From: Gulosibacter sediminis
GTDB lineage: Bacteria; Actinomycetota; Actinomycetes; Actinomycetales; Microbacteriaceae
Reading direction: 5' to 3'
DNA length: 6,113 nucleotides
NCBI RefSeq assembly: GCF_014904065.1
Contig: NZ_JACXJG010000001.1
Coordinates: forward strand, 97,637-103,749
In this document: piece by piece, positions 1-5,422 of the stretch
Position numbering within the stretch: the first letter of the stretch is position 1
Layout of the letters: each line of letters starts with the position of its first letter
Notes under the pieces: model-generated
Told to the model about the DNA's origin: nothing
The model's database searches: none
Seen by the model: the letters and a program-made list of their open reading frames with translations, nothing else
Made by a program: the position numbers and the translations under genes

Positions 1-74
1 TCGGGCGCACTTAAGTGGGGCGGTGGGCGGCGATCTTTCGACCCCTCGACAAGCCCAGGGTTCGCGCGTGCGGG
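1..74. other. Flank downstream of the regulator, no gene seen
   Basis: This short stretch follows the stop codon of the minus-strand regulator. I see no convincing coding sequence or hairpin-plus-T-run terminator in it. Its only notable element is a perfect 10-base palindrome at 8-17. It may be the edge of a convergent intergenic region, but the neighbouring gene is outside the window. Confidence 0.4.
8..17. repeat. 10-base perfect palindrome CACTTAAGTG
   Basis: CACTTAAGTG reads the same on both strands and is the only A/T-rich spot in the GC-rich flank. It lacks a loop, so it is unlikely to be a transcription terminator. It could be a dimeric-protein binding site or chance. Confidence 0.3.
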
Positions 75-734
75 CTAGCTGAGGCCGAGGCGCGAGTAGG
101 TCGAGAGCAGCAGGCGTTCGGAGTCGGCGAGGTAGTCGGTGAGGGCGGCGGATGCGGCGGCCAAGTCATCGGCTTCGATGGCCGCGAGGATCACCTCGTT
201 GCGGCCCATGAACGGCTGGTGGAGTCGCTCCGGGTCGTTCAGTCGCAGGAACGCGAGGCGCATCTCGGCGGCGACGTTCTCGAATGCGCTGACCACCCGC
301 GGGCTGTCGCTGAAGCGCACGAGGGCTGAGTGGAAGTGCATATTCTCAGTACCGACCGCGGGCCGGTCGCCAGCCTCTTCGGCGGCCCGCGCATCCTTCA
401 CCGCCGCCGTCATGTCGGCGTACGCGGGATGCAGGCGTGAGCCGCTCGCGAGGGCGCCGAGCTCGAGGATGCGACGCATCCGGTAGATGTCGATGACGTC
501 GGCCATCTCGGGGGAGGCCACCGAAACGCCGCGGTTGGGGATGCGCGTGATGAGTCGCTGCTCGGCCAGCGCTTGGAATGACTCGCGCAGCGTGTTCCGC
601 GAGACCCCGAACGACTCGGCCACCGCGATCTCCGAGAGTCGCTCGCCCGGCGCATACTGACCGGCCGTGATGGCCTCGCGCAGTTCGTGCGCGACCTTGG
701 GCATCGCGGTGCGGTCGGGCGGGAGCGTCGTCAT
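75..734 (-). CDS. GntR-family transcriptional regulator with FCD ligand domain
   Basis: This is a 219-residue repressor-type regulator of the FadR (FCD) subfamily of GntR, a normal length for the family. Residues about 12-73 form the winged helix-turn-helix: RLSEIAVAESFGVSRNTLRE (32-51) carries the recognition helix, and the wing follows in TRIPNRGVSVA. Residues about 79-210 are the all-helical FCD effector domain, opening with DVIDIYRMRRILELGAL. The usual FCD metal site (D/N, then three His) looks incomplete. H133 and H135 lie in the expected NxHFH segment, but the later conserved positions are N179 (in RNEVILAAI) and Y201 where His is usual. The ATG at 734 has no Shine-Dalgarno and lies 7 bases after a -10-like box, so the mRNA may be leaderless; M11 is an alternative start. 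It is divergent to the lactam operon, so it most likely senses the substrate or a product (5-oxoproline or glutamate-like) and represses that operon and itself. The family is clear; the ligand is inferred. B. subtilis uses an IclR-type regulator (KipR) at the equivalent locus. Confidence 0.9.
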   Translation of the reverse strand: MTTLPPDRTAMPKVAHELREAITAGQYAPGERLSEIAVAESFGVSRNTLRESFQALAEQRLITRIPNRGVSVASPEMADVIDIYRMRRILELGALASGSRLHPAYADMTAAVKDARAAEEAGDRPAVGTENMHFHSALVRFSDSPRVVSAFENVAAEMRLAFLRLNDPERLHQPFMGRNEVILAAIEADDLAAASAALTDYLADSERLLLSTYSRLGLS

Positions 735-741
735 ATTCGCG

Positions 742-772
742 AGCGTAGTCGAACGTCGACGAGGGCCCGCAA
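742..772 (-). promoter_or_regulatory. Candidate leaderless promoter of the GntR gene
   Basis: On the minus strand, TTGCGG (772-767) and TACGCT (747-742) resemble -35 and -10 boxes with a longish 19-base spacer. The -10 ends 7 bases before the ATG at 734, which would put the transcript start at or next to the start codon. This fits the absence of a ribosome binding site. The spacer contains an inverted repeat, GTCGA-ACG-TCGAC (748-760), that could serve autoregulation. Base composition makes weak boxes common, so this is tentative. Confidence 0.3.
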
Positions 773-810
773 CGTAAAGAAAGATTATTGAACATTGCGC
801 GTAAAGAAAA
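773..810. repeat. Direct repeat CGTAAAGAAA, two copies
   Basis: The 10-mer CGTAAAGAAA occurs at 773-782 and again at 800-809, 27 bases apart, on either side of the first operator-like site (785-795). Both lie in an A/T-rich island in the divergent intergenic region. They could be part of a regulator binding region or an UP-like element. The repeat is seen directly; a function is not. Confidence 0.5.
785..795. promoter_or_regulatory. FadR-type operator-like site 1
   Basis: TTATTGAACAT matches site 2 (TTGTTGAACAA at 845-855) at 9 of 11 positions and is centred 60 bases upstream of it. It fits five of six fixed bases' worth of the FadR-subfamily pattern only partly (the G of the left half is replaced), so the left half-site is imperfect. 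It lies closer to the regulator gene and could contribute to autoregulation or to looping or cooperative binding. Confidence 0.4.
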
Positions 811-844
811 CTTCTGCGTACTCTGTCCCCATATCCACACCAAG

Positions 845-855
845 TTGTTGAACAA
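845..855. promoter_or_regulatory. FadR-type operator site 2, perfect palindrome
   Basis: TTGTTGAACAA is a perfect inverted repeat (TTGTT-G-AACAA) and matches the TnGTnnnACnA pattern generally described for operators of the FadR/FCD subfamily of GntR regulators. It lies just upstream of the candidate -35 box of the transporter operon. It is the best candidate binding site for the divergent GntR protein encoded at 75-734. Confidence 0.55.
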
Positions 856-858
856 TCC

Positions 859-887
859 TTGCGGGAATGTTCAGCAAGACGTAGGGT
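859..887 (+). promoter_or_regulatory. Candidate promoter of the transporter-pxp operon
   Basis: TTGCGG (859-864) and TAGGGT (882-887) are spaced by 17 bases and fit the loose TTGnnn / TAnnnT pattern of actinobacterial housekeeping promoters. Transcription would begin around 893-896 and leave a short leader of about 40 bases before the ATG at 938. Operator-like sites 2 and 3 flank or overlap it. I see no riboswitch-like structure in the leader. Confidence 0.4.
867..877. promoter_or_regulatory. FadR-type operator-like site 3
   Basis: ATGTTCAGCAA matches site 2 at 8 of 11 positions and is centred 22 bases downstream of it, about two helical turns. It falls inside the spacer of the candidate operon promoter, where a bound repressor would block RNA polymerase. 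It is weaker than site 2 but well placed. Confidence 0.4.
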
Positions 888-925
888 CGCTCGTACGCAG
901 AACGCGCACCCCCGTCAACGACGCC

Positions 926-931
926 GAGGAG
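926..931 (+). promoter_or_regulatory. Ribosome binding site GAGGAG fixing the transporter start
   Basis: GAGGAG sits 6 bases before the ATG at 938. The reading frame is open back to a TTG at 788, but that start has no such signal and would put the promoter and operator region inside the gene. This site therefore decides for 938. Confidence 0.8.
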
Positions 932-937
932 TTCGTC

Positions 938-2212
938 ATGGCTGACGATCGCACCATCTCCACCGACACCCCGTCCAAGCAGAAGGCGAAGGAATTCGCC
1001 AAGTCCCGCAGAGGCCCCATCCTCGGCGCGATCTTCCTCATGGCGACGAGCGCCATCGGCCCGGGTTTCATCACCCAGACCGCCACGTTCACGTTCCAGA
1101 TGGGCGCGGCATTCGCGTTCGCGATCCTCGTGTCGATCCTCGTCGACTTCGCGGTGCAGATGAACATCTGGCGCATCATCACCGTCGCAAGCAAGCGCGC
1201 CGGCCAGCTCGCGAACGAGGCCGTGCCGGGCTTCGGCTACGTCCTCGGCATCCTCATCGTCATCGGCGGCCTCGCCTTCAACATCGGCAACATCGCGGGC
1301 GGTGGCCTGGGCCTCAACGCGATGCTCGGCATCGACGCGAAGCTCGGCGGCATAATCACCGGCCTCCTGGCCATCTGCATCTTCCTCTGGAAGCGCGCCG
1401 GCCGCATCGTCGACATCGTCGTGATGATCCTCGGCGTCGGCATGATCGTGCTCACGATCGTCATGGCGATCGTCTCGAACCCGCCGGTCGGCGATGCCCT
1501 GCGCCAGACCGTGCTGCCCGACGACATCAACTTCGCGACGATCACGACGATCGTCGGCGGCACCGTCGGCGGCTACATCACCTACGCGGGCGCGCACCGC
1601 TACCTCGACTCGGGCCTCACCGGCCCCGAGCACGTCAAGGCCGTCTCGGGCGCGTCGATGAACGGCATCCTCGTCACCGGCATCATGCGCTACGTGCTGT
1701 TCCTCGCGATCCTCGGCGTCGCGGCCTCGGGCTTCACCCTCGACATGGCCGACCCGAACCTCAACCCGGCGGGCGCCGCGTTCCAGTACGCGATGGGCGA
1801 GGCCGGCCTCCGCGTCTTCGGCGTCATCTTCTGGGCGGCCGCGATCAGCTCGGTCATCGGTGCCGCGTACACGTCGGCGACGTTCCTCTCAGTCTTCAGC
1901 AAGAAGCTCAACGACGGGTGGCCGCTGCGCATCGCGACCGTCGCGTTCATCGCGGTCTCGCTCGTGCTCTACATGCTCTGGGGTGCCGCGCCCGCGTCGA
2001 TCCTCGTGTTCGTCGGCGGCTTCAACGGCCTGATCCTTCCGATTGGCCTCACGATCTTCATGTACATCGGCTGGTTCCGGCAGAAAGATCTCCTGCAGGG
2101 GTACAAGTACCCGGTGTGGCTCCTCGTGTTCGGTACGCTGGCGACCGCGCTTACCTGGTACATGGGTGCCGTCTCGGTCGGGCCGATTTTCGAGATGATC
2201 ACGGGCGCCTAA
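938..2212 (+). CDS. NRAMP-superfamily membrane transporter, YcsG type, probable lactam uptake
   Basis: This 424-residue polytopic inner-membrane protein has about 11 hydrophobic segments after a short charged N-terminus (residues 1-25). It belongs to the NRAMP superfamily, most like the YcsG branch found in 5-oxoprolinase loci. Branch motifs seen are GPGFITQTA (41-49), GGLAFNIGN (110-118), GGTVGGYI before AGAHRYLD (217-224), SSVIGAAYTSATF and GGFNGLILPIGL. The metal-binding DPGN of canonical NRAMP helix 1 is here GPGF (41-44), and the MPH of helix 6 is GAH (218-220). The Asp, Asn and Met ligands of Mn/Fe transporters are therefore missing, and automatic labels such as 'divalent metal cation transporter' are probably misleading. 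It is the first gene of the operon, 21 bases before pxpA. I infer proton- or ion-coupled uptake of 5-oxoproline or a similar organic acid. Family assignment is firm; substrate is inferred from context. Confidence 0.85.
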   Translation: MADDRTISTDTPSKQKAKEFAKSRRGPILGAIFLMATSAIGPGFITQTATFTFQMGAAFAFAILVSILVDFAVQMNIWRIITVASKRAGQLANEAVPGFGYVLGILIVIGGLAFNIGNIAGGGLGLNAMLGIDAKLGGIITGLLAICIFLWKRAGRIVDIVVMILGVGMIVLTIVMAIVSNPPVGDALRQTVLPDDINFATITTIVGGTVGGYITYAGAHRYLDSGLTGPEHVKAVSGASMNGILVTGIMRYVLFLAILGVAASGFTLDMADPNLNPAGAAFQYAMGEAGLRVFGVIFWAAAISSVIGAAYTSATFLSVFSKKLNDGWPLRIATVAFIAVSLVLYMLWGAAPASILVFVGGFNGLILPIGLTIFMYIGWFRQKDLLQGYKYPVWLLVFGTLATALTWYMGAVSVGPIFEMITGA

Positions 2213-2223
2213 GCGTCCGCGAA

Positions 2224-2230
2224 AGGAAAG
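2224..2230 (+). promoter_or_regulatory. Ribosome binding site of pxpA
   Basis: AGGAAAG lies in the 21-base gap after the transporter stop, its AGG core 7 bases before the ATG at 2234. It is purine-rich, as expected for independent initiation inside the operon. Confidence 0.6.
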
Positions 2231-2233
2231 CAG

Positions 2234-2995
2234 ATGGCAACCATCGACCTCAATTCCGACCTCGGCGAAAACACGCCCGACCGTCAGGTGGCCGACGACG
2301 CGGCGATGCTCGAAATCGTCACGAGCGCCAACGTCGCTGTGGCCTTCCACGCCGGAGACCCGGTGGGCATCCGCGACACGCTCACGAAGGCGCGCGACCA
2401 CGGCGTCGTCGTCGGCGCGCATCCCGGCTACCGCGACTACGCGAACTTCGGCCGCGTCGCCGTTGACATCGACGACGCCACCCTGCAGGCCGACGTCGAG
2501 TACCAGCTCGGCGCGCTCCAGGCCCTCGCGAAGAGCGCTGGCACCGAGGTGAAGTATGTGAAGCCACACGGCGCGCTCTACAACACCATTGCCAAGGATG
2601 CGCGGCAGGCAAAAATCGTCGCGGCTGCGGTGCGCGCAGTCGACCCGGACCTCGTGTTCCTTGGGCTCGCCGGCGGAGTGAGCGTCGACGTCGCCGAGCG
2701 GGCAGGGCTCACCGTCGCCCGCGAGGCCTTTGCCGACCGCGCGTACGAAGCTGATGGCTCGCTCATGTCTCGAACGAAGGATGGGGCAGTGCTGCATGAC
2801 GCCGAGCTCGTGGCAGCACGAATGCTTCGCCTCGTCACCGACGGCACGATCCCCGCCGCTGACGGCTCCGAGGTGCACCTCGGCGCCGACTCGATTTGCG
2901 TGCACGGCGACAGCGCCGGCGCGATCTCGATGGCGGCGGCGGTGCGGCGGGTGCTCACCACGCAGGGCATTGACCTCGCGCCCTTCGCGAAGTAG
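2234..2995 (+). CDS. pxpA: LamB/YcsF family protein, 5-oxoprolinase subunit A
   Basis: This is a 253-residue cytoplasmic protein of usual family length. With PxpB and PxpC, PxpA catalyses ATP-dependent hydrolysis of 5-oxo-L-proline to L-glutamate. The (beta/alpha)-barrel metal-hydrolase-like motifs are present: DLNSDLGE (5-12), FHAGDP (38-43), GAHPGYRD (61-68), VKPHGALYN (109-117), FADRAY (166-171) and CVHGD near the C-terminus. H39, H63 and H112 are likely active-site or metal-binding residues. Three normally strict spots differ: NIACGFHAGDP is [11 protein letters not shown] (C and G lost at 36-37), the GDD after the N-terminal loop is ADD (20-22), and FGRR is FGRV (72-75). The catalytic-looking residues stay, so the protein is probably active but divergent, and its substrate may not be exactly 5-oxoproline. 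It is followed after 13 bases by the DUF1445 gene. Codon use is slightly less GC-extreme than in the transporter and pxpBC. Confidence 0.9.
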   Translation: MATIDLNSDLGENTPDRQVADDAAMLEIVTSANVAVAFHAGDPVGIRDTLTKARDHGVVVGAHPGYRDYANFGRVAVDIDDATLQADVEYQLGALQALAKSAGTEVKYVKPHGALYNTIAKDARQAKIVAAAVRAVDPDLVFLGLAGGVSVDVAERAGLTVAREAFADRAYEADGSLMSRTKDGAVLHDAELVAARMLRLVTDGTIPAADGSEVHLGADSICVHGDSAGAISMAAAVRRVLTTQGIDLAPFAK

Positions 2996-3008
2996 CGGGG
3001 GCCAAATC

Positions 3009-3812
3009 ATGCTGCTCTTTGCTGAATCCGAGGAACTCGCCTCGGCCAGAACCGCGCGACTTGCGGCCCGCAGCGGCGACGACGCACCGACCAGCGGTGT
3101 CGCCCCCGGCGTTGTGCAGACCAACTTTATCTCCGTGCCGCGCGAGTGGGCCTACGACGTGCTGCTCTATGCACAACGCAACCCGAAGCCCTGCCCCGTG
3201 CTCGAAGTGATCGAGGACGGCGGCTTCGAGTCGACCCTTGCCCCCGGCAGCGACCTGCGTACCGACGTGCCGCGGTACCGAATCTGGCGTGACGGCGCGC
3301 TCGCGGCAGAGCCGACCGACGTGCGGGACGAGTGGGCCGAGCATCCCGACCTCGTGACCTTTATTATCGGATGCAGCTTCACGTTCGAGGCAGGCCTCAC
3401 CAGCGCAAATATCGAGATTCGCCACCAGACCGTGGGCCGCAACGTGCCGATGTATCGCACCGCAATCGACTGTGCCCCGGCGGGCCGGATGCGCGGCAAA
3501 CTCGTCGTGTCGATGCGACCGATTCCGGCCGATCGGGTCGCCGATGCGGTGCAGATCTCGGGCCGCACCCCGGCGGTGCACGGCGCGCCCGTGCACGTGG
3601 GAGACCCGGCGGCGCTCGGCATCGGAGACCTCTTCGCGCCCGAGTTCGGCGATGCGCCAGTTGCGCTTCGCCCCGGCGAGGTGCCAGTGTTCTGGGCGTG
3701 CGGCGTGACCCCGCAGGCGGCGATCATGGAATCCCGCGTGCCCTTCGCGATCACCCACGCCCCGGGCCGCATGTTCGTGACCGACGTGCGCAACGAGAGC
3801 TACACCGTATGA
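3009..3812 (+). CDS. DUF1445 / D-glutamate cyclase family protein (YcsI-like putative hydro-lyase)
   Basis: This 267-residue cytoplasmic protein covers the whole DUF1445 (UPF0317) family. Hallmarks are [14 protein letters not shown] (27-40), [12 protein letters not shown] (56-67) with C62, [10 protein letters not shown] (82-91), IIGCSFTFE (119-127) with C122, [10 protein letters not shown] (146-155), [10 protein letters not shown] (163-172), and [11 protein letters not shown] and [13 protein letters not shown] towards the C-terminus. No membrane segment or signal peptide is evident. The family is named after the vertebrate mitochondrial enzyme that converts D-glutamate to 5-oxo-D-proline; the bacterial members are only annotated as putative hydro-lyases. 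Its place between pxpA and pxpBC, as at the B. subtilis ycsI locus, suggests a role in the same lactam/glutamate chemistry, perhaps the D-enantiomer. The 3009 ATG has only a G-rich upstream stretch (2996-3002) as a possible ribosome site; the next in-frame Met lies far inside the domain, so 3009 is chosen. The stop overlaps the next start (ATGA at 3809-3812). Confidence 0.88.
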   Translation: MLLFAESEELASARTARLAARSGDDAPTSGVAPGVVQTNFISVPREWAYDVLLYAQRNPKPCPVLEVIEDGGFESTLAPGSDLRTDVPRYRIWRDGALAAEPTDVRDEWAEHPDLVTFIIGCSFTFEAGLTSANIEIRHQTVGRNVPMYRTAIDCAPAGRMRGKLVVSMRPIPADRVADAVQISGRTPAVHGAPVHVGDPAALGIGDLFAPEFGDAPVALRPGEVPVFWACGVTPQAAIMESRVPFAITHAPGRMFVTDVRNESYTV

Positions 3813-5422
3813 CCCAGCCCGGCATCACCCGAATCCTGCCGATGAGCGACCGCGCGATCCTCGTCGAGTACACCGACCTGGATGCGGTGCTCGCGCACTT
3901 CGCGCCGCTCGAGTCGGCCGCGCTCGCGGGCGTCGAGGAGCTCATCCCCGCCGCGAGCACGACGATGGTGCGCTTCGACCCGACCCTCACCGACGCGCGG
4001 AGCCTGGCCCGGCGCATCCGCGAGGTGCCCGCGGCCGAGCACGCCGCATCCGACCACGACGCCGTAACCGTCGACGTCGTCTACTCGGGCGAGGATCTCG
4101 CCGCGCTCGCCGAAAGCCTTGGCGTCTCGAGCGAGGAGCTCGTGCGCCGCCACACCGAGGCGACGTGGCGTGGCGCCTTCGCTGGCTTCGCGCCCGGCTT
4201 CGTCTACTGCGTCGGCGACGACCCGTTCTTCGAGGTGCCGCGCCGGCCATCGCCGCGCACGCGCATCCCGGCCGGCTCGGTCGCGCTCGCCGGCAACTTC
4301 TCGGCGGTGTACCCGCGCGAGTCGCCCGGCGGCTGGCAGCTCATCGGCCGCACCCCCGAGCGGATGTGGGACTTGGAGCGCACGCCGCCCGCGTTCATCC
4401 AACCAGGGCAGGAGGTGCGCTACCGCGCCGTGCGCGACGAGGTCGACCTCAGCGGCGCCGCGCCCCGCACGACCGAGCTGCCGCCGGTGCCGGGGGATGC
4501 GCGCGCGCTCGAGATCGTGCGCCCGGGCGCCCAACTGCTGCTGCAGGATCTCGGCCGGGCCGGGATGCTCGGGATGGGCGTCGCGGCGTCGGGCGCGGCC
4601 GACCGGCGCGCGCTGCGGGCCGCGAACCGCATCGTCGGCAACGACAGCGACACCGCGGTGCTCGAACTCGCGGGCGGCGGCGCCGAGCTGCTCGCCTGCG
4701 CAGAGGGCGTCATCGCGTGGACCGGCGCGAGCGGGCGTCGAACGATCGTCAGCGCCGAGGGCGACGAGTACCCGTTCGAGCGTGGCGTGCCGACCGCGGT
4801 GTCGGCGGGCGACCGCATCCACCTCTCGGGCTTCACGCGCGGGCTGCGCGGCTACCTCGCGGTGCGCGGCGGCTTCGCGGTCGACGACGTGCTCGGCAGC
4901 CTCACGACCGACACGCTTTCTGGCGTCGGCCCGCAGCCGCTTGCGGCGGGCGACGTGCTCCCGCTCGGCGACGACCGGGCCGCGCGCGCCGTCGAGCCGA
5001 ACGACGCGGCGCGCCCCGAGCTGCCCGCGCACGACGAGCTCGTCGAGATCGACATTGTGCTCGGCCCGCGCACCGACTGGTTCAGCGCCGCGGCGCTCGA
5101 GACGCTCACGGGCCAGGAGTGGCGCGTGACCGCGCAGTCCGACCGCGTCGGCGTGCGCCTCGAGGGCGACACCCCGCTCGAGCGCGCCGTCACCGCCGAG
5201 CTGCCGAGCGAGGGCGCCGTCACGGGCGCGATCCAGGTGCCGGCGAACGGCCAGCCCGTGCTCTTCTTGCCCGACCATCCGCTCACGGGCGGCTACCCCG
5301 TCATCGGCGCCGTCATCGACGCCGACCTCGACCGCGCCGGGCAGCTCGCGCCCGGCATGCGCGTGCGCTTTCGCGTCGTGCACCGATTCACCGAACTCTC
5401 AGCGACGGAGGACCAATCATGA
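3809..5422 (+). CDS. pxpBC: Fused 5-oxoprolinase subunits B and C (KipI-KipA / urea amidolyase-like)
   Basis: This 537-residue fusion joins PxpB (KipI, allophanate hydrolase subunit 1 fold, residues about 5-212) and PxpC (KipA, AHS2 fold, about 233-525) through a short Pro/Ala-rich linker. PxpB motifs are H115 before [10 protein letters not shown] (124-133), [11 protein letters not shown] (152-162) and [12 protein letters not shown] (172-183). PxpC motifs are [19 protein letters not shown] (234-252), a following G-A-D-RRA segment, [17 protein letters not shown], and [11 protein letters not shown] then [12 protein letters not shown] near the end. In the known system PxpB and PxpC supply the ATP-dependent activating half of 5-oxoprolinase. 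Both are homologous to the carboxyltransferase region of urea carboxylase, although B. subtilis KipI/KipA were first named as sporulation-kinase inhibitor and antagonist. Fusions of this type are common in actinobacteria, so I do not read it as an artefact. The ATG at 3809 overlaps the previous stop, with a weak GAGAG 9 bases ahead. The open frame extends upstream to 3332, but that part overlaps the DUF1445 gene and lacks family similarity. Confidence 0.92.
   Translation: MTQPGITRILPMSDRAILVEYTDLDAVLAHFAPLESAALAGVEELIPAASTTMVRFDPTLTDARSLARRIREVPAAEHAASDHDAVTVDVVYSGEDLAALAESLGVSSEELVRRHTEATWRGAFAGFAPGFVYCVGDDPFFEVPRRPSPRTRIPAGSVALAGNFSAVYPRESPGGWQLIGRTPERMWDLERTPPAFIQPGQEVRYRAVRDEVDLSGAAPRTTELPPVPGDARALEIVRPGAQLLLQDLGRAGMLGMGVAASGAADRRALRAANRIVGNDSDTAVLELAGGGAELLACAEGVIAWTGASGRRTIVSAEGDEYPFERGVPTAVSAGDRIHLSGFTRGLRGYLAVRGGFAVDDVLGSLTTDTLSGVGPQPLAAGDVLPLGDDRAARAVEPNDAARPELPAHDELVEIDIVLGPRTDWFSAAALETLTGQEWRVTAQSDRVGVRLEGDTPLERAVTAELPSEGAVTGAIQVPANGQPVLFLPDHPLTGGYPVIGAVIDADLDRAGQLAPGMRVRFRVVHRFTELSATEDQS
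5407..5411 (+). promoter_or_regulatory. Strong ribosome binding site GGAGG before the biotin carboxylase
   Basis: GGAGG lies within the last codons of pxpBC, 7 bases before the ATG at 5419. It is the best Shine-Dalgarno in the operon. Combined with the ATGA overlap (5419-5422), it suggests efficient, coupled translation of the carboxylase at levels matching or exceeding PxpBC. Confidence 0.8.

Noticed and set aside
15..329. Plus-strand open frame antisense to the regulator's 3' end
   Set aside because: Low-complexity Gly/Glu/Val-rich translation opposite a well-supported GntR gene.
346..855. 169-codon minus-strand frame over the regulator and intergenic region, with a repeated MFNNL in its translation
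   Set aside because: Its MFNNL repeat is simply the operator-like DNA repeat translated, and the rest is the regulator gene read in the wrong frame.
788..937. Extension of the transporter frame upstream to a TTG at 788 (50 extra residues)
   Set aside because: The ATG at 938 has GAGGAG 6 bases ahead, the extension is not hydrophobic or family-like, and it would cover the likely promoter and operators.
785..1633. 282-codon antisense open frame over the transporter
   Set aside because: Asp/Arg/Ala/Glu-rich low-complexity translation, no motif, and it covers the regulatory region.
938..2212. Metal-ion (Mn/Fe) transporter function suggested by NRAMP family membership
   Set aside because: The canonical metal ligands in helices 1 and 6 are replaced and the operon context is lactam metabolism.
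1889..3124. 411-codon antisense open frame across the transporter end, pxpA and start of the DUF1445 gene
   Set aside because: It spans three clear sense genes and has no recognisable domain; a shadow of GC-rich coding.
3332..3808. Upstream open frame extending pxpBC to 3332
   Set aside because: It overlaps the DUF1445 gene, is Arg-rich out-of-frame sequence, and the PxpB domain starts exactly at the ATG at 3809.
3800..5383. 527-codon open frame antisense to pxpBC
   Set aside because: Arg/Ala/His-rich translation with no domain; a by-product of high third-position GC in the sense gene.
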